In this document: piece by piece, positions 17,706-27,030 of the stretch
How positions within the stretch are numbered: position 1 is the stretch's first letter
Layout: each line of letters opens with the position of its first letter
From: Streptomyces sp. 1222.5
GTDB lineage: Bacteria; Actinomycetota; Actinomycetes; Streptomycetales; Streptomycetaceae
Assembly (NCBI RefSeq): GCF_900105245.1
Contig: NZ_FNSZ01000001.1
Location: 62,001-126,000, forward strand
Direction of reading: 5' to 3'
Length of the DNA stretch: 64,000 nucleotides
Made by a program: the position numbers and the translations under genes
The notes under the pieces: model-generated
The model's database searches: none
The model's input: the letters and a program-made list of their open reading frames with translations, nothing else
What the model was told of the DNA's origin: nothing

Positions 17706-18082
17706 ATGGGAAAGATCTTGGACTCCCCCGGGATCCCGAATGACGATCCGCGCCTCCGGTCCCGCGCCGCCAAGCACTCGAACGAACGTTCACGGCTGAT
17801 CCTGGCCGTGAGCTGGTTGGCGCTCCTCTACGCCGTCGCTCTGGGCATCGCGGCCTCGACGGATCCGGGAGCTCTGCTCGGGCTGATCCTCCTGGTCGTG
17901 GTCGTGGGCTTCTGGCTCCTCATGCCGCTCTGGAACGCCCGGCTCCTGGGCCGCGCGGTCAAGGTGACGCCCGAGAGCTCCCAGAGCTTCACGCCGAGAT
18001 CGTCCGTCTGCAGGCAATGCTCGACTACCACCGGCCCATCGACGTCTGCCTGTACGGCAGCCATGAACCCGGCGGAATTTGA
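17706..18082 (+). pseudogene. Frameshifted, truncated M48-like membrane peptidase gene
   Basis: ATG 17706 opens a frame encoding a basic N-terminus, then two membrane helices (LILAVSWLALLYAVALGIAA and LLGLILLVVVVGFWLLM) and WNARLLGRAVKVTPES. At about 17979 a single missing T shifts the frame; the other frame continues as LPELHAEIVRLQAMLDYHRP and stops at 18082. The combined sequence resembles the start of membrane-bound M48 peptidases, but the zinc-binding HExxH part is absent. If unread as shifted, the original frame continues to 18176 with meaningless sequence. M48 assignment is from memory of family sequences. Confidence 0.55.
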
Positions 18083-18327
18083 AAGATTCCGGGCCGACTC
18101 GACCGACAAGGGGCGACAACTCCTCAACCGACTGTTGATGCTGTCACCGCATCAGCATCATTGCTCCACCACGTAGCCTCCCCGCCAGACTGCCGACCGG
18201 ACCTGATCGAGGATGGCGTACAGGCGGTTCGTGAGGTGACGAGCGCGTCGGCCGACGGCTCGGAGATCGCACGCGCCATGAAGAAGACGTCGTCGATGAC
18301 GCATCGAGGTCCCGGCTGCCCCCACGG

Positions 18328-18365
18328 ACTCGGTACAGGCCGGTGAACTCGGTACAGGCCGGTGA
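18328..18365. repeat. 19-bp perfect tandem duplication
   Basis: Two adjacent copies of ACTCGGTACAGGCCGGTGA (18328-18346 and 18347-18365) in the non-coding stretch 18083-18497, where I find no gene. Confidence 0.8.
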
Positions 18366-18497
18366 ACTGCACTGACAGCGGATCTGCGCGATGAGGGCCG
18401 TCAGGAATAGCCTGGAATAGAGCGGCACCGGGACGGAGCGGACCCTCTCGATGCATCCCCTCGGCCCCGGAGTGCCGCAAAACAGGGAGGATGAGTC

Positions 18498-19112
18498 ATG
18501 CCCTGGAATCTAAGCGGCACATACCTGGAGAGCTGTAACTGTGACGTGGTGTGCCCTTGCACCACTTCGGGCCTCACCGCACCGGCCGACCACGAGCGCT
18601 GCCAAGTGACCTTCGCCTTTCACGTGGACAGCGGGAACGTGGACGACGTCGACGTCTCCGACCGCAGCGTGGCCGTCTTCATCGACGGGCCGCGGGTGAT
18701 GGCCGAGGGCGGCTGGCAGGTGGCGCTGTACGTCGACGCTTCAGCCGATGACGGCCAGGCGGAGGCGCTGAGGAAGGTCTTCTCAGGCCAGGTAGGCGGC
18801 CCGATGGCAGGGCTCGCTCCGCTCATCGGCGAGGTCCTCGGCGTGGAGCGCGTCCCCATCGACTACCGCGACGACGGTCGCCACCACGCCGCGCGGGTGG
18901 GCGATGCCATCGACATCGAGATCGAGGACCAGATTGCCCCGCAGTTCGGCCAGGACGGTCCGGTGATGAGTCTGACGGGCATGTTCCACCCGGTGAACAG
19001 CACACTGACGATCGCCCGGTCCACCCGGGCGACGGGCGACGGCGTGTACGGCCGGTCCTGGGACTTCACGGGCGGCAACGGACACTCGGCGCCCTTCATG
19101 TGGTCCGGATGA
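18498..19112 (+). CDS. DUF1326 domain protein
   Basis: A 204-residue soluble protein, ATG behind GGGAGGATGAGTC. The opening ESCNCDVVCPCTTSG is the Cys-rich signature of DUF1326, suggestive of metal binding. The rest is beta-rich with SLTGMFHPVNSTLTIARS near the end. The family is regularly paired with DUF2182 membrane proteins, as here: the next gene's ATG overlaps this stop (ATGA). A role in metal handling is inferred; no activity is proven for the family to my knowledge. Confidence 0.9.
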   Translation: MPWNLSGTYLESCNCDVVCPCTTSGLTAPADHERCQVTFAFHVDSGNVDDVDVSDRSVAVFIDGPRVMAEGGWQVALYVDASADDGQAEALRKVFSGQVGGPMAGLAPLIGEVLGVERVPIDYRDDGRHHAARVGDAIDIEIEDQIAPQFGQDGPVMSLTGMFHPVNSTLTIARSTRATGDGVYGRSWDFTGGNGHSAPFMWSG

Positions 19113-19867
19113 CCGGTGGGCCGGTTACCGTCCGCATCCGGGTGGTCCCCGCCGGGCTGCTGCTGGTCGTGGCGGCTGCCGCCTGGGTCTGGATGGTGAC
19201 GCGCTGGGGCGGCATGTCGGCCATGCCCGGCACTATGGGCCTGGGCCTGGCCGCTTTCCTGGCCGTATGGACGCTGATGATGACGGCGATGATGCTGCCC
19301 GCCACGGCACCCGTCGCCGCCTTGTACGCACGCACCCTCACCGTGCACCGGGCACCGCGCATGGTCGTTTTCACGGTTGCCTACCTGCTCGTCTGGGCTG
19401 CGGCCGGGCTGCCGGCGTATGCGCTGGCTGTCGGCCTCGGCCGGGCGGCGCGCCTCACCCCTGCGGCGGGGACAGCGGTGGCCGCGGCCGTGTTCGCGGT
19501 CAGCGGCGTCTACCAGCTCACGCCTCTCAAAGACCGTTGTCTGGCGAGGTGCCGTTCGCCGATCGGCCTGATGCTGCGCTACGCCTCGTACCCGCGGGCC
19601 TCGCGCGATCTGCGTGCCGGAGCCCACCACGGGGCCTTCTGCCTGGGCTGCTGCTGGTCGCTGATGGTGCTGCTGGCGGCGTTCGGTGTGATGAACCTGT
19701 GGGCCATGGTGGTCCTGGCCGCCGTGATCACCGCCGAGAAACTCGCTCCATTCGGTCGCCTGATGGCCCGTGCCGTGGGGATCGCCTCGATCGTCCTGGC
19801 CGTCGCCGTCTTCTGGGTCCCGGCGCTGGCTGCAGGTCTCACCGGCGGCGGGACGGCCGGGATGTGA
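19109..19867 (+). CDS. DUF2182 integral membrane protein
   Basis: A 252-residue membrane protein with about seven hydrophobic helices. ATG 19109 overlaps the DUF1326 stop (ATGA); a GTG 9 nt upstream is possible. Family marks: WTLMMTAMMLPATAPV with a Met-rich helix, AVSGVYQLTPLKDRCLARCRSP, GAHHGAFCLGCCWSLM and the closing AEKLAPFGRLMARAVG. Met/Cys/His-rich helices suggest copper or another soft metal as ligand, working with the upstream DUF1326 protein. Function otherwise unknown. Confidence 0.9.
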   Translation: MTGGPVTVRIRVVPAGLLLVVAAAAWVWMVTRWGGMSAMPGTMGLGLAAFLAVWTLMMTAMMLPATAPVAALYARTLTVHRAPRMVVFTVAYLLVWAAAGLPAYALAVGLGRAARLTPAAGTAVAAAVFAVSGVYQLTPLKDRCLARCRSPIGLMLRYASYPRASRDLRAGAHHGAFCLGCCWSLMVLLAAFGVMNLWAMVVLAAVITAEKLAPFGRLMARAVGIASIVLAVAVFWVPALAAGLTGGGTAGM

Positions 19868-19896
19868 GCATCGGCAGGGGCCGAGGAAGCGTCGGT

Positions 19897-20583
19897 CTAC
19901 GCGGCAGGCGTGGCGGACTCGACGAGGCTGATCTGTGTCGACGCGCAGCGCGACCGCTCGGCCCAGTCGGCAAGCCATTGGGCGATGGCGGTCAGTTCCG
20001 GTACTCGCCCGGCGGCGCTGGCGCCGTAGTTGACGTGAAGGGTCTCCAGGGTGAAGGTCTGCCCGGCGGAGAGGAAGCTGACCGCGTAGGGCGTGCGGGC
20101 GAACTGCCGGTCCAGGCGATCGGCGCTCAGACCCGCTTCTTCTTGCAGCGGCACCACCAGCTCGCAGGCCAGCCCCGACGGCTTGACGCGGCGCGTGTCG
20201 AACAGGAACGCCAGACGTTCCCCGTTGCCGGCCTTGCCCTGAGTGACGTCAGTGAGGATGAAGGCCCAGTCCTGGCCCAGGATTTTCATGAGATGGCGCA
20301 GCCCGCGAAGGTTGCCGCGCACCTCCTGCACGGCGACCACGTCGAACCGGCGGATGACCGCGGCGATGGCCTGTACGTCGGCGAAATTCCGCTTCGGGGA
20401 GGCGTCCTCGGCGGACGTCCACTCCTTTGTCAGGTCAGAGAACGCCCGCAGGTTCCACGTCGCGATCAGGAGGTTCGCCCCGTCCGCCTTCGCCGGCACC
20501 ACACCGTCGAGGACTTCCTGCCAGTGGGCCAGACGCGTAGCAACCGCTGGGGGCGGGGTGAGGATGTCGGCTTCGGCTGTCAC
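19897..20583 (-). CDS. Endonuclease/exonuclease/phosphatase-family protein, C-terminus missing
   Basis: A 228-residue protein, GTG 20583 with AGGAGG 5 nt upstream. The N-terminal half of the EEP fold is clear: LLIATWNLRAFSDL (first strand with Asn), FDVVAVQEVRGN (metal-binding Glu) and THVTQ-like later strands (TLETLHVNYGASAAGRVPELTAIAQWLADWAERS). The protein ends soon after in an unrelated tail (RCASTQISLVESATPAA). The catalytic second half with GDFN and the terminal Asp-His should follow LADWA but is absent, so it is probably inactive and a decaying gene. Confidence 0.72.
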   Translation of the reverse strand: MTAEADILTPPPAVATRLAHWQEVLDGVVPAKADGANLLIATWNLRAFSDLTKEWTSAEDASPKRNFADVQAIAAVIRRFDVVAVQEVRGNLRGLRHLMKILGQDWAFILTDVTQGKAGNGERLAFLFDTRRVKPSGLACELVVPLQEEAGLSADRLDRQFARTPYAVSFLSAGQTFTLETLHVNYGASAAGRVPELTAIAQWLADWAERSRCASTQISLVESATPAA

Positions 20584-20860
20584 ACGGGCCTCCTCGAGGC
20601 GGGGCGGGCGTTTCGAGCGTGCTCGCTCGCGGGCGCGGCCTGCAAGACCATTGCGGTGACTTCGCGGACGTATGCGGTTCCAAGCCCGGCCTCGTCCAGC
20701 TCTTCGGCCGCGCTCCGCATCCCACCTGGTGGAGGCGAGGTCGTCTCGGCGGTCGTGCCGGTCCGTTCCATCCCAGGGAGACGGCGGGCACCATGCTCGC
20801 AAACCGGGTGTTCGCCGGTCGCCTGGGTGCCGGTCGGCTACGAGTGGCCGGGGTGCCGGC

Positions 20861-21400
20861 TCACTCCTGCGGCCCCTCGCTCTCCCGGGGCCCATCGCCG
20901 ATGGCAACCCGCAGGTCGTGCACGCCCTGCATGACGTCAATGAGGGCTTCTTCCGCCCCGCCTAGAGCCCGCCGGGTTCCCTCGACGTCCCCTCGATCGG
21001 CATGCATCTGGGCACTGAGGGTGTACAACGCCGTCATGGCGGCAGCAAAAGACGCCTCCCGACCTGGCAGCGATTGTTCCCCCTCGGACTCAGAGACCTG
21101 CATCGCCGTGCGCTGCAGCCTGTTCGTCAAGACGTTCACTGCAAGGCCTGGGTCATCCCCCAGCCGATCCGTCCACCCGAGCGACGTCTGAAGGACGTCC
21201 TCGATCTCCCCCTCCTCAGACAATCGCGTCGCAGCAGTGATCTCCCACTCTGCTGTGGCCAGCAGACGGCCCAGCAACCGCAGACGGTCCGCCTCCCTCG
21301 GCCCCTCGGACCGCACCTGCGGATCCACCACCGGGTCAGCCCCCAGGGCAGCCAACGCCGCCCAGACCTGCTCAGCACTCACCGGATGCTCACTTTTCAT
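20861..21400 (-). CDS. Helical hypothetical protein
   Basis: A 179-residue soluble protein started at ATG 21400 (MKSEHPVSAEQVWAAL) with a GAGGG-like site upstream; the frame is open further up without a better start. Predicted almost entirely helical and acidic, with no signal peptide or Cys. Segments such as EADRLRLLGRLLATAEWEIT and MTALYTLSAQMHADRGDVEG suggest TPR-like helical hairpins. No family recognised. Confidence 0.6.
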   Translation of the reverse strand: MKSEHPVSAEQVWAALAALGADPVVDPQVRSEGPREADRLRLLGRLLATAEWEITAATRLSEEGEIEDVLQTSLGWTDRLGDDPGLAVNVLTNRLQRTAMQVSESEGEQSLPGREASFAAAMTALYTLSAQMHADRGDVEGTRRALGGAEEALIDVMQGVHDLRVAIGDGPRESEGPQE

Positions 21401-21569
21401 ACCCACGCCCTCAGCTTCGCTCCCCGAAGCCGCCGTCGCCCGCCCACACACCGGCAGAACACTTCCGGAGGCCGGCCCGTGCAGCACGTGCCTTACCCGG
21501 GATCGGCGGGAGCCAGCAGGCCACCCGGTCACGGTGCGTACCCTGGTTGCAGCCCGGGCCAGCTGTCGG

Positions 21570-21613
21570 GCGACTTCGTCCAGGACCTTGCGCGACTTCG
21601 TCCAGGACCTTGC
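21570..21613. repeat. 22-bp perfect tandem duplication
   Basis: Two adjacent copies of a 22-bp unit (GCGACTTCGTCCAGGACCTT followed by GC) at 21570-21591 and 21592-21613. The length is not a multiple of three, so it would shift any frame running through it. It lies just upstream of the conjugation-gene remnant; 21401-21569 holds no supported gene. Confidence 0.8.
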
Positions 21614-21734
21614 TCCGGTCGGTGGGCCCGTAGGCCCAGTACCCACCGGTCGCCGGTTCGTAGGCCCTCACCTCGCTGTGCGGGCCAGCGCACATCAGGG
21701 CTCGGGCGATCCCCGACAGACGCAGGGTCCGGCC

Positions 21735-22040
21735 GGCTATGCGCAGCTGTTCGCCAGCGCATGGTTGCGCAGCAGCAGCCACGAAGCGACGAGTGGGCCG
21801 GCGCGGCTTGCGCAGTCGATGGCGCCGGGCGTCGACCTGCCTGCGCAGGCGGAGCCTTGGGTGGTCGCGGTGGTGCGCACGGCGCGGCGCGGGGGCGGGG
21901 TCGGTGACGGTGGCTGCGCAGGATGCCGGCGGATCGGTGCGGTACTACTGCGTGCCGGTGGCCGCCGACAGCCGGGGCGCCTCGTTGCGCGGTGACGGGT
22001 GCGCCCGGTCTGTGCGCGCGCAGGTCGATCCCGGGGAGAG
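21735..22040 (+). pseudogene. Remnant of a TcpC-like conjugal transfer protein gene
   Basis: Three frames in succession give pieces that join into one recognisable protein: AQLFASAWLRS...RLAQSMAPGVDLPAQAEP, then SVTVAAQDAGGSVRYYCVPV, then VTGAPGLC. This pattern is that of the secreted-type conjugal transfer proteins (TcpC-like) of actinobacterial integrative conjugative elements. At least two frameshifts and no start make it non-functional. It indicates an old conjugative element in this stretch; no integrase or att site was identified. Confidence 0.5.
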
Positions 22041-22544
22041 CGCCCTGCGCGAGATCGAGCCGGCCGATAGACACCGGACGCCGGCCGGCACCCGTGGGGA
22101 ACGTCGAGGCGGCCCTGGATCTGCTGGACGAGCAGGAGATGCGCCGCCGCACCAAGCCGGCCTGCAGCTGCGGCCTGCGTCCGGCGCCGGTGGCTCGGCC
22201 GCGAGGTGGCCGCCTACCGCGAGCAGGCCGCCCGGGTGGAGGCCTCAGATGCGATCGCCCCCCACTACCGGAGACCTGCTCATCGGGCATCTACGTGGTT
22301 CGCACCGTCCATGCTGCGTGCTTGTAGCGTTCGGTTTGCGTACCAGGCGCGTACGGATGTCCTTCGAGATGCGGCGCATGCCGAATGGAGGCCAGCATCG
22401 CTCGGTCCGTTCCGGTGTCGTGGGGGTTCGGCGCCTTGTCCGGGTGGTCGTCGGCAAGCCAAGCCACCACACGTGAACGGGGCGCGCTTCCAATGCCCGG
22501 CAGCAGGCCCCGTAGATGACTCGTTGTTCATCGGCTCAGCACTG
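22041..22544. other. Degenerate sequence between remnants
   Basis: No intact gene. About 22090-22290 shows frame-switching pieces (NVEAALDLLDEQEMRRRTKP, then AAYREQAARVEASDAIAPHY) that look like a second, short broken gene, possibly from the same conjugative element. Origin unproven. Confidence 0.35.
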
Positions 22545-23311
22545 GATGCCAGTGGCGCATGCTGCCCGACGCTTCGGCCCGTGGCAGACCGTCCACAAGC
22601 GGCACATGCTGTGATCGGCCGACGGCACCTGGGGAGCGGTTAGCTCCAACATGTCCAGGCCATGGCCGACGCCGACGGGGAGCTCGACTGGGACGTCAAC
22701 ATCGACTCCAGCCCAATCAGCACGCCGCCGGGGCCCCAACTATCCACGGCCTCAAAAGGGGCCGCAGAAGGATCCGTTCACGTGCACGCGTGGTTGCGCG
22801 ACCTGCTGGCGGAGGCGGTGCGGCAGACGAAGGACTCGGCCGCTCCCGCGGCGGGCTGACGACCAAGCTCCACATCGCCGCGGACGGCAAGCGCCGTCCG
22901 TTGTCGCTGGTCATCACGCCAGGTCAGCGGGCTGACTGCACCCGGTTCGAGAAGGTCATGGAGAAGATCCGGGTACCCCGCACCCGAGCGGGGCGTCCGC
23001 GCCGCACACCCGACAGCATGGGCGCCGACAAGGCGTACAGCAACTGCGCCGCCCGCGCCTACCTGCGCCGGCGCGGCATCCGACGCGTGATTCCGGAGAA
23101 GAAGGAGGACCAGCAGACCGGACGCCGGGGCTCATGGGGCGGGCGACCGCCAGGCTTCGACTCCACGCGGTACAAGAAGCGCAACACCGTCGAGCGGGCG
23201 ATCAACAAGTTGAAACAGTTCGGGGCCGTCGCGACCCCGCTATGACAAGCGCGGATATGTCTACCTCGGCACCGTCACGGCCGCCGCCCTCCTCATCTGG
23301 CTCCGCTCCTA
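22545..23311 (+). pseudogene. IS5-family transposase remnant
   Basis: A broken DDE transposase read across several frames: RFGPWQTVHKRH near the start, DADGELDWDVNIDSSPI (first Asp), GGLTTKLHIAADGKRRPLSL, SMGADKAYSN (second Asp), NTVERAINKLKQF (Glu), then after a frameshift YDKRGYVYLGTVTAAALLIW and a stop at 23311. These are hallmarks of IS5-group enzymes. At least three frameshifts disable it. I could not find terminal inverted repeats. Confidence 0.8.
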
Positions 23312-23329
23312 GCTGGCGGGGAAGCCGGG

Positions 23330-23623
23330 CTACTGCTGGGACTTGAGATCCTCCAGGCCGGTCGCGACCAGCAGCGGCGTGAACTCCACGACGGAATGCG
23401 CAGCCACTCCCTGGACGACATAGGGATCGGTCGCGAGGAGGCGGTCGAGTTCTTCGGTGGGCATCCCCGGGGCGAGGTAGACACCGCCGGTCAAAGGCAC
23501 CTGACGCCCGGCCACGAGAAGCTGCCGTCGCGAGATGAGATCACTCAGCCAGTCGCCGTGCGCCGGTCTCCACCGGTCCACCTCGGCCAACGGCGCTGTA
23601 TAGGTCACTGTGACAACGAACAT
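23330..23623 (-). CDS. YciI family protein
   Basis: A 97-residue cytoplasmic protein with ATG 23623. The sequence MFVVTVTYTAPLAEVDRWRPAHGDWLSDL matches YciI-like ferredoxin-fold proteins: an opening strand, the conserved His/Asp region in RPAHGDW, and a later PTEELDRLLATDPYVVQGVA. These proteins are often fused to or neighbours of diverse enzymes; the substrate is unknown. It starts 18 nt after the IS5 remnant ends, on the opposite strand. Confidence 0.85.
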   Translation of the reverse strand: MFVVTVTYTAPLAEVDRWRPAHGDWLSDLISRRQLLVAGRQVPLTGGVYLAPGMPTEELDRLLATDPYVVQGVAAHSVVEFTPLLVATGLEDLKSQQ

Positions 23624-23917
23624 GACCGGACCGTAGCGGAACGTCAATGGGCCCGTGATCCCATTCGATGTTCCGGGAGACACCGCCTCGTGGCGTGCCC
23701 GCCGGTCACCAAGCCGGACCCTTCTCTGTGCTGACTGCACCTCTGGTGGCCCTCGTGATGATCTATCGGCTTCGAAGGCGAAGCGGCTGCTGTGGTGAGC
23801 GGCTCAAGCAGCACCTCCCGCTTGTTGGCAGATCCCCCGCCCCGGCCGTGATCGACACGGGCGTTGGGCAGGGGATCTGTGTGACGCGAGAGCAGACCCC
23901 CGCGTGCGGTATCGAGC

Positions 23918-24178
23918 TCACTTACCGCCGTGTCCTTCGTTGGCGCAGAGGGTTCCGAACGCAGGGTTGAGCGCACCGATGACATCGACGGTGACGCCGC
24001 AAATGTTGATGGGGATGTGCACCGGGATCTGGACCACGTTGCCCGACAGCACGCCGGCCGAGTTGACGGCGGCAGCGTCCGCACCGCTGTCCGCGGAAGC
24101 GGCAGCCGCGCCTCCGAGGAGCACCAGTCCCGTCGCCGCTACCAGACCCGAACCTCGCATAACTACAGACCGCAGCAT
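23918..24178 (-). CDS. Short chaplin
   Basis: An 86-residue exported hydrophobic protein. ATG 24178 follows AAAGGATGCGCAC. Signal peptide to about residue 29 (LVLLGGAAAASA). One chaplin domain: GVLSGNVVQIPVHIPINICG followed by VTVDVIGALNPAFGTLC, with the two conserved Cys at 60 and 78. Chaplins assemble into amyloid-like fibrils that coat aerial hyphae and spores and lower surface tension. It stands alone here, 21 kb from the long chaplin. No sortase signal, as expected for a short chaplin. Confidence 0.93.
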   Translation of the reverse strand: MLRSVVMRGSGLVAATGLVLLGGAAAASADSGADAAAVNSAGVLSGNVVQIPVHIPINICGVTVDVIGALNPAFGTLCANEGHGGK

Positions 24179-25374
24179 GTGCGCATCCTTTCCTCGTGTG
24201 AGCGGCACTCGCCGCTTGACTGCAGCTTGCCGTCTCTCCGGTCGAGTTGTTCCGGTGCGACACAGGCGGAAGCTGCACTGAAACGTTCATTCAGCCGATC
24301 AGTCCAATACCAGTTAGCGGTAGCCGGCATCAGGTCGCTGCCCGTCGTAGGCGGCCGAGGGGCCTTGGGCTGCAACTGCTCGAAGAACCGGGTGCGTTGC
24401 AGCGCTCCGCTCACACTGGCTGCGACTCGCCGCAGTACAGACTGGCCTGATTCTGAGGCACACGACATGCTGGGACTAGCGGTCATCGGCTAGCGTCTCT
24501 GGGAAATTCTTGACGGCCTATTTCGGAGGCGTGTCGATGGCCGCATTCTTCTTCAGGCCATCGCGGTGGGAACTGACTTGGCTACCGTTGTATGCATGCG
24601 CCCGCTGCCTCGGTCGGACGACAAGCAGCCTGCAGAACCCTTGCTCGCCTGCACGTCCCCGGCCTTTGACCCCCGAGTCATACGGTGCGTGCCGTCCCAA
24701 TAGGGCCCGGACAGCTGCCGGAACACCCGATCGTCACAGAGTGAAGTGCCGATGCTGGCCGGCTGCGCAACTCCGGGGGCACTCAGCGCACTAGCTTGCG
24801 GAACGGAGCTGCCCCCACTCGCGCATCCAGTCCAAGGTTGCGACAACTATTAACCAAAGCAGCTCACCGCACAGACGACATATTCAGCGTCCACAGCGGC
24901 GCGTGTCCCCGTACATGCCCTGACAGTGTTCTGAACCGCAACCTTGGTCGAACGACGAGCGAGGGGCCCGGTTGAACACCCAGTGCGGGGCTGCCCCGTT
25001 TCGAGGCGATCACTTACTCATCATCGACGCAAGAGAAGACAGGGCACCGCACGCTCGGCAGGAGGGCCCGGCCGTACCGCCCCAGCCGTGCCGCCAGAGG
25101 CCAGGATCTCGACTTTCAGGCTGCTGTGGGGCTGAGAGGAGCGGATGCGCTCCGACGATGCTTCAGCCGTCCGGTGCACATGTGCATCTCTTTGTCGACA
25201 ACACGTCAGTAGCGCCAGTAGGACGACGCCGCAGCCCAGCCTGCGGCCAGCGAGCGACGAAACCCCGCGTCCGTATGGAGGAGCAGGGCATGTCGAACGC
25301 CCACGGGACGCGAACACCCCGCGAAAGTGGGCTCGTCATCCCTGCTCAAGGCAGTACTACGGAGGAGTCCGAGC
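24179..25374. other. Gene-free interval
   Basis: About 1.2 kb between the divergent chaplin and CAP genes. Many short frames overlap but none has both a binding site and recognisable content. Presumably contains regulatory sequences of both genes. Confidence 0.4.
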
Positions 25375-25950
25375 ATGAAACACGTGATGAAGCCGGCGCT
25401 AGCTTTGGCAGCGGCCGGGGTTCTCACGCTGCTGACCGTAGGCCCCTCCCAGGCAGCGGCTGGGCCTTTGCCGCAGCCCAAGCCGGCGACGTCCGCAGCC
25501 GCTTACTACCCGAACGTCGACCGCATCGTCTGCGAGATCAACCGGGCACGGGGTGACCAGAAACTCTCCCCCCTGCAGATTTCGGACAGGGCCAGCGACG
25601 TCGCCCGGGCACACGCACGGGACATGGCCACCATGAACGCAGTTTCGTCCGTGGGGAGCGACGGCAGGGACCTGCGCGCGCGGCTGAATGGCGCCGGCCT
25701 CTATTCGTCCTCCATCTACGAAGTGCTCTACCACGGGTACACCGACGATGTTTCCTTCGCCAGCATGGCCACCGCCCCTCGCCCTAACCACTGGTTCAAC
25801 AAGGCCTTCATGAGTCCGGATGCCGTAGCGCTTGGCCTCGGCTACGACAACCAGTTCTGGGAGGTAGCCCTGCTCGGACCTCACCCGACCCTAGTGACGC
25901 GGCCCGCTGTCTGCAGCGGTGACGAGGCCATCGCAAAGGAGCGCTCCTAA
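25375..25950 (+). CDS. Secreted CAP-domain protein
   Basis: A 191-residue exported protein, ATG 25375 with GGAGGAG upstream. Signal peptide LALAAAGVLTLLTVGPSQAAA. The CAP fold is reduced: VDRIVCEINRARGDQKLSPLQ (helix 1), ARAHARDMATMNAVSSVGSD in place of the usual His-bearing region, and a final strand FWEVALLGPH. It lacks the typical PPHRxN segment, having NHWFNKAFMSPDAVALGLGYD instead. Two Cys remain (C in IVCEIN and AVCSGDE). Probably a divergent relative of the 9207-9827 protein; function unknown. Confidence 0.72.
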   Translation: MKHVMKPALALAAAGVLTLLTVGPSQAAAGPLPQPKPATSAAAYYPNVDRIVCEINRARGDQKLSPLQISDRASDVARAHARDMATMNAVSSVGSDGRDLRARLNGAGLYSSSIYEVLYHGYTDDVSFASMATAPRPNHWFNKAFMSPDAVALGLGYDNQFWEVALLGPHPTLVTRPAVCSGDEAIAKERS

Positions 25951-26643
25951 CTGGCCGGGAATGGCGTGGCTCACTAAGCTTGCGGGATGCAGTCGGATGC
26001 AGTCCGCCGGCGATTCCATGACTGCGATGAAATCCCCGAGCCCACCTTCGCCGTCTCAGATCTGCATGCGGGATGTGCTGTGCGATGCACGCCTTCCCCT
26101 GTATGCGGTGCTGAGCTGCCGGTTGGGTGGGGAGTCGAACCCTCGCGTTGCTCTTCACATGCCAGGAGTGGGCTGGAAAGCCGCCAGTCCTCGGTGTATG
26201 CACGCTTCCAAAGCCGCTTCTTGCTCTACGTGGCCCCTGTTTGCTGCACTACTCGGTCCGGCAGTCGGGGTCCCAGTTCATGCGTGGGAACCGCACATCG
26301 CCTTCCCTGACGTTTCGGCGAGTGCATCCGTCGGACCTCGAAGCTCGGCAACCGGAGGCCCGAAGGCATCATCGGCTCGAACCGGTGTTCCCGGCCGTAT
26401 CCCCCGCTCGCCCTTACCTGCCGACGTCGGCTGCTGCTGCGGTGACTACGCAATGACTCAGCCCCCGGCAGCATGAATGAGAGGCGGTGAGGGTGCCTCA
26501 TGTGGCAGGGAATCCTGCCCTGGAGGGCCTCGGTCCGACACCTCGCACACCTCGGTCGGTGCGCCTGAGGGGCAACGCCCCTGTCTTGGCGGCACTTACG
26601 CACTTCGGTGCATCAAGAAGGGCCGCATCCCGTGAACGTGGAA
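25951..26643. other. Gene-free interval
   Basis: About 700 bases with no supported gene between convergent genes. Confidence 0.4.
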
Positions 26644-26675
26644 TCCCCGGTGCACGAGCCGCCGTGCACCGGGGA
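26644..26675 (-). terminator. Intrinsic terminator of the CxSHD gene
   Basis: A 12-bp perfect stem (TCCCCGGTGCAC / GTGCACCGGGGA) with an 8-nt loop begins 19 nt after the stop of the minus-strand gene. Confidence 0.8.
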
Positions 26676-26694
26676 GGATTAAAACCGGACTGCC

Positions 26695-26985
26695 TTAGAA
26701 GGCGCTGTTGTTGCATCCCATGGTCGATCCCATGGACGTCTGCTGGGCGCCCGGGTTGCCTTCACCGTTGAGGGCGTTGCCGAGCACGCCGTTGAGCAGA
26801 CCGACCTCGCCGAGAAGGTCCAGGTTCAGGTCGTGCGACTTGCAGTTGGAGCTCTGCTGGACGCTGAACTGGTCGCCCCCGCCCTTGCCCTTGCCCCAGC
26901 CCTGGTCGGCGTGGGCCGTGCCACCCACGAGGCCGATGCTACCGATCGCGGCGACCAGGACGGCAACGTTGCGAAGCTTGCGCAT
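26695..26985 (-). CDS. Small secreted CxSHD-family protein
   Basis: A 96-residue exported protein with signal peptide ending GGTAHA (residue 26). The mature part has a Gly/Lys spacer, then CKSHDLNLDLLGEVGLLNGV and GNALNGEGNPGAQQTSMGST, ending MGCNNSAF. Two Cys (48 and 91) flank a hydrophobic, Gly/Asn-rich block. Four relatives lie at 44785, 47453, 49631 and 50141. The 49631 protein is almost identical and shares about 65 nt of upstream sequence. I know no named family; architecture (signal, short apolar domain, two Cys) recalls chaplins, so a surface role is inferred. Confidence 0.8.
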   Translation of the reverse strand: MRKLRNVAVLVAAIGSIGLVGGTAHADQGWGKGKGGGDQFSVQQSSNCKSHDLNLDLLGEVGLLNGVLGNALNGEGNPGAQQTSMGSTMGCNNSAF

Positions 26986-27009
26986 GTCATCTCCGGTGAG
27001 GTGAGTGAG

Positions 27010-27030
27010 GGTGATCTGTGCGAGATCGCC
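27010..27030 (-). promoter_or_regulatory. Inverted repeat upstream of the CxSHD gene
   Basis: GGTGATC-7 nt-GATCGCC, 25 nt before the start codon. The same arrangement (GGCGATC-7 nt-GATCGCC) lies 25 nt before the paralogue at 49631, within a conserved upstream block. Could be an operator or an mRNA leader hairpin. Confidence 0.5.

Noticed and set aside
22245..22493. 82-codon minus-strand frame before the IS5 remnant
   Set aside because: Arg/Thr-rich, no start site, lies in degenerate DNA; probably chance.
26125..26215. tRNA-like T-arm (minus strand GGGTTCGACTCCC)
   Set aside because: The T-stem does not extend to five pairs, and no acceptor stem, D-arm or anticodon arm can be folded around it.
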